Below, piece by piece: positions 14,301-25,900 of a stretch of DNA of 64,000 nt. The position numbers and the translations under genes were made by a program. Source of the DNA: Aplysia californica (Eukaryota > Mollusca > Gastropoda > Aplysiida > Aplysiidae); assembly GCF_000002075.1 (NCBI RefSeq), contig NW_004798358.1, positions 103,698-167,697 on the forward strand, in the 5' to 3' direction. Each line of letters opens with the position of its first letter. Position 1 is the first letter of the stretch. Under the pieces are notes generated by a model, which was given only the letters and a program-made list of their open reading frames with translations, was not told where the DNA came from and made no database searches.

Positions 14301-16903
14301 GAGACTTCACCTGATTCAAGAAAAAAGAAATTAATCCATGCTCAGTAAGTGTTGGCGCCTCTTCAGACTTGAATTCTAAGATTTACAATTTTCCATCCCC
14401 AAAACCGAAAATATATGCTTCACTTTTCATTCCATCAGCAAAATGAGTCATCATTTAGTTTCATTTTAGTAAGAGTTTGACAGCACTTGCAACACAAATA
14501 GGTCACGCTAGTGCTCAAAACCATATATTTTCTTATGCAATGCGAATAAGCAAACAAACATTATGAGAAAATATCAGTGTGGCTATATACAGTGAATTAT
14601 CAACAAGAAACAATGAATCGCAGCTATTGCACTAGTAATTATACAAGTCATGTAAGTGGAAAAATACATTATTACAACACACCCAACATAAAAAGACGCT
14701 TCTGCTGAATACATATCTTTTTATAAACAAGTAATAAAATATCATCCTCTAATAATGTTAGCAGAACATCCTTACCTGATACTTGAGGATGTCAATGTTG
14801 AAGTATGATGCTGCTTTATTTTGGTCACCCTGCTGCTTCAGATGATCAACTAAGTTTGACATATTGAACTCGTAGGTATGGACATCTGAGGTACTTTGTG
14901 CTTCATTCCTGAAAGAATCAATGGATCATTGTAGTCTCAACTCTTTATTACATAAATTTGTTTAAACAACAACAAAAAACCCTTAAAAAAAGCATACTGG
15001 TACTAATACTATAACAGTTTCATAGTGCAGGGGAAAAAACAGATACACAGAAAAAAACTACAGAGAGAAAGACAAGTAGCAGGAAGTATCAGTTGTACCC
15101 TCAAATCACTTGCACTCTTAATAACAAAAACACATATGTGAGGCATCGCTGTGAAATCAGGCGCTCATGAAAATAGTGAAATTGAAAAAATCTCCATTTT
15201 TCTACCCGTCTATCAATTTTTATCGAATTTTTCATTTTTGGCTCAGCACCAAGGAGATTAAAAGTAATGGAGGATGCTCTGTGGGCGGCACCGCACGCCT
15301 GATAGGAGCCCTCTCTCGCGGCGGAACTGTGGTCTACCTGCGCTGCGCGAATCCCCGACTCATGCACTGAAATCTAGATAAGAAAGAAGGTTTTATTCCG
15401 AGGTCCTTGAGATTAGGCAAGTCAATTAGTAAAAATGCCTTGCATATGTGTTGTATTTAAGTGTAAGAACCGATACGATGCTGCAGTGGACCGAAGTTTT
15501 CACAGTTAAGTTGTTTTCCTTTTAAAAAATTTGAATGAAAGTGTTTTTATGCCCCCAGCAACACAATTTAGATCATTAACATTCATAAGAGGATGGCTCC
15601 GGCGCTACCTGCCAAGGCCAACCCAGGCTGAAAGGGATACAACACCCCAGCAGAAAGACCGAGATACTCAATTTTTTAAAAGTATTCTTATTCTTATACA
15701 TATATATATAATTATTAAGTGTGTGTATGTATATACATATTATACATTTATATTGCTTTCTATTGTGTGTGCAAATTAGATGCTACTGTTGTCTAAATGT
15801 AGATATGTGGAGGCTCCATTAGAATATGAAATCAATACTCAACAACAATAATGATGAATATTTTCTATGTTAAAGAAACACCAAACCATATCAGACGAGG
15901 GGAGAGAGTTGGGTGGGGTGGATAAGAGTTTAAGTCTTGTTAGATAGAACTATACTCGGTTTAATTCTACTGTTGTAGTCTTCACCTAAGATCCCACAAT
16001 CAATAATTCCGGTTCACTTAAGATTCTGCTGTTAAAAAATAAACCAAACAAAGCAACATCAAATTTTATTACACAAGAGTCATCACTGAGATAAATTATC
16101 TCCCCCCCTGAGTGTAATAAGGGACTAAAAACGCTGCTCTCCATATCATACTTTACTGAACAAAAAAAAAAGAAAACCTTCAAAGGTCATCCATGCTCAT
16201 GCATGCGATCACACCTCCAAAGGTGCTGTTATCTCTTTTTTTTAAATATTTGAAATCATTGTGCGCTCTACTTTGTGAAAACCAGGAAACAAAATTATTG
16301 TAACCAATAATATTATTATTTATAGACCAAGACATACTGTTAGCAATCAGATAAAGCTGGCATCGACCCTCTGTTGTGTTCGCTATTCCTTATACGGGGT
16401 GCCCACTACGGACGGGATCGGCCGATCGAGGGCGATCGCCCGACTCGATCGCCTGAAACTGAAAACAAACACGTTTGTTTTTGAAGCGATCGAGTCGGGC
16501 GATCGGGCTGATCGGCCGATCCCATCCGTAGTGGGCACCCCGTATTACACATAAAGTTAGTTATGGCACACACCTAGAATCATGCAATCATAATATCTTA
16601 AATTTAGTTTTAAAGTATATTTTTATCCATTTCTAATAATTAAATATTTTGGCATCTTGAAAGATTATCTTTATAATTTGGTATGTTTGATAATTTTATG
16701 TTACTTGGACAAGTTTTCTTCTATTTTACACATCTTTCTGAATTTTAAACTAGATTATAACATAAAATTCTTAAAGAATTGAATAGTCCGTATCACACAC
16801 AGAATCTTTTTTTTTCTCCCTGTCATTATCCGTCAGCTGATCACAATCTCTCTCTCTCTCTTCTGTCTGTCTGTCTGTCTGTCTCTCTCTCACTCTCTCT
16901 TTT

Positions 16904-16934
<31 letters not shown>

Positions 16935-16947
16935 TTTTCTCTCTCTC

Positions 16948-16982
<35 letters not shown>

Positions 16983-19921
16983 TTTTCTCTCTCTCACTCT
17001 CTCTTTCTCTCTCTCTCTCTCTTTTATTTAATTTTTCCCATTCTCCTTCGTCCCTTCCCAAGGCCCGCCCCTCCTCTTTCATCCCTGCTCCATCCCCTCT
17101 TCCTTGCGTGCATTCCCCCACCCCGCCCACCCCCACAACGTGGCCCAGCCCGATAAGATTCTACAAAAAGAACCGCCACAGTTCGAGATTTAGCCCACAC
17201 TCGGCGGCCATATTTGACCCCCACCGCGGCGTACTGCTCGTGGCGCCGCGAAGAGAGAGAGGAGGCTCCATTAGTTCTAAACTCCTTGCTCAGCACCTTT
17301 TAGATCCATTTAAGTACACATTTGTGAGGCATCGTGGTGAAATCAGGCGCTCGTCAAAATAAGGAAATCAAAGAAATACGCATTTTTCCTCCAGTTTGGC
17401 AATATTTATTGAAATTTTGTTTTTAGGCTCAACACCTTTTATGTCCATATAAAAACACAGTTCCATTTAATGGAAAAACGTCAATTAATGGCAAAGCATA
17501 GGTAAATTTTCCTTTTCCAAGGACTCTCAAGCTATAGAAGTTACCAAACTTTGGCGGCCATTTTCTCTCTCATTTTACCTCTAAAACCATGCTACCCCAC
17601 CTTTTTAAATCGCAAATATTTCGACCTCTTTTGAAGATAGATGGATGTTCTTTTCACAGAAAGCAAGGCAAACAAATAAGCTTTCAGATACCAATAACTC
17701 CACACGCCCAGAAATTGAAGAGCGCCTGATTCCACCACATCATGACACATTTATGTGTGAATTTTACTGAAAAACGTTGATTAAAGGCATGTAAATTTCC
17801 AATTTCCAAAGGCTCTCAAACTATGGAAGTCACCAAATTTTGGCGGCCATTTTCTCGCTAATTTCACCCTTCAAACGAGGCAAACCCCATCTCCTTCAAT
17901 CGTAATCTCGACTTCTTTTAAGATAGATTGATATTTTTTCATCGAAAGCAAAGCAAACGAACAGGCTGTAGGATGATACCAATAATTCTGTATGCCCAAA
18001 AATTGACGAGCACTCGATTCCATACATTGTGACACATATAACTGTCAAACAATGACAAACATACAAAGAAATGAGGTAAATACATGCCATTTGTTCTATG
18101 ACATCCAGGTGGAATGATCAAAACTAATTTCAACACTCAAACAATGAAAGATTTTAGAATAAATTTCTCAGAGCCACTGCTCCCTACATATAAAAGAACA
18201 ACAGACATGAATCATACCCATGTCAACGACTGATGACCAGTTGCAGCCTATGACCACTTATTAGTACATGCAGTGTCTTAACACTCTCTCTATTATATAC
18301 AAGAATAATGTTAGATTAACCCTCTGCGTGCGCATCACGACTCATTCCTCCCTTCCGCGCCTAACGTGATCCAACATGAGAGTAGAAACTATACCGCTGA
18401 CATGATAATAGCCATTTCTTAAACTGCTAGTGACTACAGTCCACCAGTGCAACGTTTATTAGTGCTGCTGGCCGCGCAGTTTGCAGTCGGGGAACGGTTT
18501 AGAGTTTTTTATTGGCAATTTTCTGGGATATTGTTTATAGTTTTCAAAATGTCGGATTTGTCAGCTGATTTAGACACAGATTTACCCAACATTTTTCTGG
18601 AATCGGACCACAGTGATAAAGTTAGAAGGATTAGGTCCTCAAATAAAAGATTTCGATGGGGATATCGTGTCGTAGATCTAGATCTAGATCTAGCGAGGTT
18701 AAGCCCAGAAGGCGACGTCGATATTCATGCAGATCTCCAAGCATGCTGGACTAAAAATGATGAGGATTTTGATACCAACAACAACAACATTAAAAAACAC
18801 ATCTGACCAGACATAATGGTAGTTCATTATTTAAGACACATTTTTCCTTCTTACTGTAATTAGAAATTAAGATAAATAAGAAAGATATGAGCTTTTTTTA
18901 TAGCCATGTTGAAAATTAGCATTTTTCTAAACATACTTGGAAAGTATGGTGGAGTTGGCGATGATCTCCTCCATTTTGTTGCTGTTCTTGATACGGAAAG
19001 ACAATAGAGCAGGAGATGGATTTTCTGTGAACACTCTGACAACACCAGCAGGAAAGGACATCATCAAGTTTCCCACTGTGCGTACAACACATCTGAAAGA
19101 AAGGACGAAAGAAAGAAAAAAATGACTTCTTGTTATTCATCAAAAGGGGAAACAATTTTAATTTTTGTCAAGCAAGGACGCCGTCGTGAACATTCCAACT
19201 GATCGTTTAGTTGTTCACTTGTCATGTATGTGGGACTTAACAACTAATATTTTCACTGAAGAGCGTTGTAGAACCCAAAATATAAAATAAAAATGTCTGC
19301 TAAAAGTAGAATTGTGGCTGTAATTATTTCAAAAGATGATGACCCTATACAGTTAGAGACTACTCTGAACCTAAAGAATTTGAGTCACAAGAGAAAACAG
19401 TTATAGTCTAGCATGCACAGAGCGAACAAATTTTCAAGTCCCAAGTTTTTCCGTAACCATGTATACTCTTTGTATTTAAAATCCATACACTGCAAAATTC
19501 GTACATAACAAAAAGATTTTCACATCCTGCAGGTTACACTATGTGCATTCTAGACTGTATTCTTATTGTTCATTCATATTTTGTATTTCCGGGGATGGAC
19601 TTTTATCTGAAACCTTACTGCACTGGATGGTATCACTGTTGACTAAAGGTTTATAGTAATGATATACTCATAGTATCAGTACTTTAGCTGACCTGAATGG
19701 AGAAAACATTAATATGCATAAACTTACTTGGTGGCATCATGACCTTTGAAGTAGGCGTTGACTGTCTCTGTGAAAGCGATGGCGAGCGGAACGGTGTCTG
19801 ACATGCCGATGGTCAGTGGACTAGGACCCCGTGAGGAACCCACAGGCATGGAGGTTGTGGTGAAGGTCATGCTGCCATTGCTGTCCGAGCGACTCATGGG
19901 GACCGGCCCGTTCACTTTCGG
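10297..19921 (-). CDS. FCHO2: FCHO exons 22-27: mu-homology domain block
   Basis: The C-terminal block starts in exon 22 with [20 protein letters not shown] and [16 protein letters not shown], the standard entry into the FCHO/SGIP1/stonin-type mu-homology domain (about residue 601). It continues [70 protein letters not shown], then [20 protein letters not shown] and [19 protein letters not shown]. The last exon gives [14 protein letters not shown] and the TGA at 10297-10299. In known proteins this domain binds Eps15 and related adaptors. Exon GC content is clearly higher than that of the surrounding introns. Confidence 0.93.
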
Positions 19922-22900
19922 CTGTACAGGGAGAAATTATATATTTGTCAGCATCAACATCTGTGTTTACACATGACATGAAAAGGAACCCTTTGGTTTT
20001 AGTTTAGTTTTAGTAAGAGTTTTACACTGCTTGCAACATAATAAGGTCATATAAGTGTTGGAGATTAGAGGTGTTACAAGAGAGTAACAAACACAAAAAA
20101 GGAAGAGGATAGAAAAGGACGACAGATGTTTGATATGCAAGAAGGAGCACACCAAACCAGAGCACCCGCCAACCACCCACAGAAACACTTTGCCATAACA
20201 ACAAGGATAGGCAAGAAACATTCATTGAGATGTACTTTACACGTGCAAAGACCAAATTCGCTTGAGAAAAGGGCCATAACTTTACTTTAGTTTTAGTAAG
20301 AGTTCTACGGCACTTGGAACCCAATAAGGTCACATAAATGCCAAAGATTAAAGGGGTTACAAGAGAGTAACAAACTTTAAAAAAGATGGAGGAGAGATAA
20401 AGACGACTCATAATTGATAGGAAAGAGGGAGCAAAATGCACCAAAGCACCTGCCAGCCACCCATAGTCATAACTATTTTGCAGAAAAAAAACTTATATTA
20501 AGTCAAAGAGTATCACCAGACCCAACAATGAGGCCACAAACATCACAAATTTAGGGATTGATTACCTTGAAAACTATTGGTAACATCATCACTAATCTTC
20601 AACATACCTTCTTTAATTAGATAAGCCATTACCTAATCATGTCAAGATAATGGCTCGTGTTTGCCAGCTGATAACGTTAAAACTTAAAAACAGACAACAG
20701 CTACATTCTATGACTTTCGTCAACAAATTTTCATTCAAAATAGTGACTTCGTTGAGCATGAAAGTATACAATGTTTTTCGTTTCGCTGCATTGTACAACA
20801 GACATCATTACTAGAAGATTTTTACAATCTTCATAGCTGCTAATACATTATCAAAGCTACAAGAGGCCCAAAAACTTGAAGAAATCGCAACATAAAAATT
20901 CCAGAAAAGCCTCAATGTTATATTACATCGAGGTTTTTCTACACTTTTAACTGCTGCTGCTAGGATGAAAGCAAACCCGTTGTGGCAAAAACTAAATTCA
21001 GGGTCCCAACCAAATCCTGGAAAATTTTTTCAGACCCCCAATTTTTTTTCAAGACCCCAATTCGAGGGAAAAATCAGGCCACTGCGCATCAAGAATGATC
21101 CCCAAAAACCCCATCTATCAATGATAAAAAGTCAAAATGTCTATAAATGAATGCAAATGTATATTTTGTAGTATAGTCTTCAAACAATAGATGACTATAA
21201 TACTGAGTGACTGCCAACCCAGCTTCTCAATTTTCCAAGGGAGGGGATTCATCCATTTTCCAGGAACACGTTACATAACAATGAAAGCGTGTGCTTCATT
21301 TATATCTAATATAATACATGTATATGTTTGTGAATATACACACACACACATGTAGGGACATTATATCCAGTCAACAACATGTCAGTGTGGCACTGGGATC
21401 TTGAGAGACTTTGGTATTTCAGTCTGTTCTTACTTATTTATATTTGAACAGAAAGCTAAAATATAGATATAAATTACAATCACCCCATCCAATGAAACGC
21501 GAACACTTTAGTTCAATATCAAGGCATGACGGATCCCGATTCCACACAAGGCCTGCACCAAAGTGCGCTTTGCAGAGAGCTCTAAAGTAGTTATCAAAAT
21601 GCTAAAAATTTGCTTCCAAGTTCAGTTTTTGCCCTCTAGCGTTGCCTTCAGCCCCCCCCCCCCCCCCTACCCTCTTCCACGAGTGTATCTTATAAAGGAG
21701 TCCTATACTTCACAGTGCTCAGACCGCCGGTACTCACAGGTTCATTGACCGGTCACCAGGATGAACCTGTCAAGACGCTTGTATAAGTTCTTCTTTTTTT
21801 TTCCCCCAAGCGACAGCAGAGGGCAATTTTTAATATTGATTTATTTTCAAGGCGACACAGCGTTCATAATGCACAACCTGCATGTTACAAATGTCACGTT
21901 ATCTATCAGACTATTACCGGAAAATTCCTGGGCAGTAACGAAAGCGAAAATAGATCTTGATTCTTCCCGATCGAGCCTCGGTGTCACACATACACTTCCG
22001 CCACAGCGGTTCAATTACGTTTCCTCTTCAGGATTCATCAACCATACTGTCTAGATAGCTACACATTACACAGACCCTATCCTTTCCCGACTTACCGACC
22101 CATCTCAAAATTCCCGACTTTTTCCTGACCTCCCGACCCATCTAAAAATTCCCAACTTTTTCCCGATTTTCCGACCTGGTGGGGACCCTGTAAATTAGGG
22201 AAAAAAAAGGTGTAACATTGAAGTAACTCGTACCTGTGGGGGAATGATGCCTCTATTCCTAGATGGTGGTCTAGCCACAGGGGGAGGGAGACCTGCAGAC
22301 GGGGAGGTGATCTGTGCTGAGGCGGGAGGGGTGCCGTTGCTTTGATTCATCAGATCCACCAAATCTGCCAGGAAGGAAGAATAACATAAAAACAGATTGG
22401 GAAAGAAATTCCTTCAATATCACACCCGTTGTTTTCATTGATCCTAAGTATTTGAAGTCTGGTACATTTTCCAGCTCTATTCCTAACCTTAAATGGGCAT
22501 AGTTCTGTCAATTATTTACACATTTTAAATGCACAGAAATAAAATTGTTTTCATAAAACCTTTTCATTTTAAGATGCTTTTTAAAAAATGAATATCTGCC
22601 TGATTTATGTGACAAATCATCTCAGACATAGGCTAAAGAGGCCTAGAATAGACCAAAGACCACAACATCCATCGTAAAAATTAGGCAGTGTCAAGTAAAA
22701 GGATTACTTTTGCACAGTAAAGAAAATAACCAGACTAATTCTATTGCAATAACAACATAATATCAGGAAAAAGAAAAGAAGAAGAAAAGGCCAAGACTCT
22801 TGACATGAAAAAGCCTTAATTTTAGCACAATAATAACAACAACAAAACGCAGAAAAAGAAAAGAAAGAAAGGAAGAAAAACACTAAGATTGCGGACACCA

Positions 22901-25900
22901 AAAGAAAACTGCAACCCCCCCTAACCCCTTTGACCAACTCACTGGAGGACGGTGTGGTGGCTGCGCTGCTGGTATTACTGGCCCAGTTCAATTCCATCTG
23001 CGGCGAGAGGGGGGAGGGCAGAGACACCTGGTAGTTGGCACCGGTGGGAGTAGACGCTGCAGACGCCGAGCCAAACAGGTCCAGGTTGAGCAGGTCTTGA
23101 CTAGGTTTGCTGGGGACAAGTTTTGGAGATGTTTTTAAAAACTTTTTCAGAAGAAAAGCACATCAACAAAATAACGAATATTTAACAAGTTTTTAAAGAG
23201 TAAAATGAAGAGTAAAAATTAAGACCCCCCCCCCACACCATGCTTTCGCATATCACAATAATCACAGCCCACTGTTTTCTCTGCCTGTAGGTCATTGCTA
23301 TTAACTCAACTGTGATCACCATGATGAGCACGACACAATTTTTAACTCACTTCAGACGGTTCCCGCAACAGTTGCGTGACCCCTACCCCGACGGTTGCCC
23401 CAGGCCCTTCGCGATCAGTTTTGGACTTTTTTTCCGCAATACAAATCACGCATGTGTCGAGTATTCATCTCGTTTGGCCTGTCTTGAGCCACTTAGACTT
23501 AGTTTTGTATCTCTGGGGCCGACAGTTTTTGAGTTATCGAGACCCAAATAAAAGGGGCTCGAGAGGCGGAAAAACGAAACAAAGCACGTGGAAAGTACGC
23601 AGAGCAGCATGAGGCAGTGTTGTCGTGAAAATGGAAGAAAGAAATATTTTCTGCATGTTTGATGATGGTTTTGGTTCGGAAACTGATCTAGAAGGTTATG
23701 ATACTCATAGTGATAGGGATCCAGAATACATTCCAGAAAAACGCAGGAAGAAGAATAGTAGAGGGAGTAGTGGTAGATCAAAGATAGTACATAACAAGAT
23801 GGGCCACTCAGCCAAAAAAGTGTCCGCAGGAAGTATGCTCTTTGCTTCAGATGGCGCTGCAGTCTGTTTTGAAGCTCTCTTTCGTTTTTCCAGAAGAAGA
23901 ATAGGAATAGCACCTCCTTGCGTGCGCAGATCGACTGCTGTTCATCAGCAGTTCGGGTTCGTTCAGTGCGGAGTTTTAGGTTATTTATACTTTAATGACC
24001 TCTCGCCTTTCATTCTAAAGTCAAATTAAACGAAGAAAACAATCACCCTTTCCTCCGGAAGAGGTTTTTTGTCAGCATAACCATTTAAAAAAAGCGTTCT
24101 TCCGAAATTCATTCAAAAACTTGCTAGTTTCACTTTGATTATAACTCTGTTCGCAAAAGGTGCGCTTTTGTGAAGAGGGCGCCACCGAATTTTGAGGACA
24201 CTTTTTTAATTGGCTCAAAGAGAGAAGTGACCCCTCTTGTTATGTAGACTCATTGTGGTAGATCTACATTTCGATCAAGAACTGACGACAATAATAGAGA
24301 TGGAGAGATCGATCAACATGGGCCCAGTAGCAGTGGCCTAGCCCCATCCAGTGGTCGGGGTTCCAGATCCAGTACTAGTACTAAAAGCACAACATCGAGA
24401 TCTAGTGATGAAGTGATCCACACGGTGGGGAATGACATTGACTCAAGTGATTCAGATACGGAATGTGATGCTGCTGAAAGTGTCAATTTCGACTTGGATG
24501 TTCAGCCTCAGCATGGTAATAATATTGACAGGTCTGACGGGTCTAATGATTTGACTGGTTTTCCCCCAATTACCCCCATTTACTGGAACAAGTGGCATAA
24601 GTGATCAGATTGACAGGGAAAATTACAGTGCCTAGTCATGTTACAAGTTGTGAATTGATGACTACATCGTCAAACTAATAAAAAAAGAGACGAATCATTG
24701 TGCTAACTACCTCTCAAGACCTGAGCCCTACAGCAGACAGCAAAATGTAAAGGAATGGAAAACTGTCACCCTTCATGAGACAAAAGGATTCTCGCTTATC
24801 CTCATGCATAAGGGCACTGTAAAAAAAACAAAAAAACCCTTCTATGTACGATTAATGAAGTATGCAGGAATTCGTTTCATCGGATTTCGCTTGTACTATT
24901 CTGCCTTGCGACTGTTTCCGAGTGATAATGACAATGCTGCACTTCAGTGACAATACAGCTTATATTCTTCCTGATCAGCCAAACAATGATCCTCTTTACA
25001 AGATAAGGAAGGTGTATGAGCACCTTCAAACATGATTTGAGGAGGTGTATACTCCAGAGCAAGATGTTTCACTGGACGAGGCAATGCGCCCGTGGCATGG
25101 GAAACTCCGTTTCAAGGTTTACCTCAAGGACAAGCCCAAGCCATGGGGCATAAAATGCTACGAAGTATGGGAGGCAAGTTCCTCCTGTGTGCACCGCTTT
25201 GAGATTTATGCTGCACACCCACGATACAGTAATAAGCCGACTGACGTGGTGATGCACATCATGGAGCCACTGCTGAAGACGGGGTATCTTTTGTATACCG
25301 ACAATTACTATTTATGTCCAGAGTTGTTTGACAAACGAATTGAGAAAGGAACAATGTGCACTGGCACAGTGCCTGCAAACAGGCGAGGAACGCCGTAACC
25401 TGTAGAACTTAGGACACGGGTGCAAGGAGACATCGTTTTCAAACGAAGGGGCTCTCTCGTTGCCTTGAAATGGAAGGACAAGCCAGAGGTCCATATACTC
25501 ACTTCAGCTGTTGACCCAAGAGAAACTACCATAGTCACAACAAGAAATATCACAAATAAACAGAAACCAAATTTGTGTGGTTCAGTATTTAAAGAATATG
25601 AGTGGAGTAGTTAAAAATGATCAGCTACTTTCCTACCTGCCTCTAGCTCGCCGAACGTCAAAGTGGACAAAGAAACTTTTCACACATGTTTACACTCTCC
25701 ATCATCCAAGCATCCATTATATACAAAAAATTGGAAAAGCCTCTAAACAAAAGACAACTGTCCCTGCCTAAATTCATCAAGCTCTTGGGTGAACAGCTGA
25801 GTGAGGAGTACGTCAGTCAACGTCCAGCTCATCATCCCCCATCAAAGACGGCCAACAAACCTACGCTGGTTCGTCTCGACATCGCCAAGACGTTCCACCA

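Noticed and set aside
16771-17156. Long Arg/Glu and Ser/Leu repeat frames
   Set aside because: Both strands of a (CT)n microsatellite stay open by composition; there is no gene structure around them.
20022-20444. 140-residue minus-strand frame
   Set aside because: It runs through two SINE B copies and has no recognisable domain.
21345-21352. Short (CA)n and other simple runs as regulatory sites
   Set aside because: Too short and common in this DNA to support any claim.
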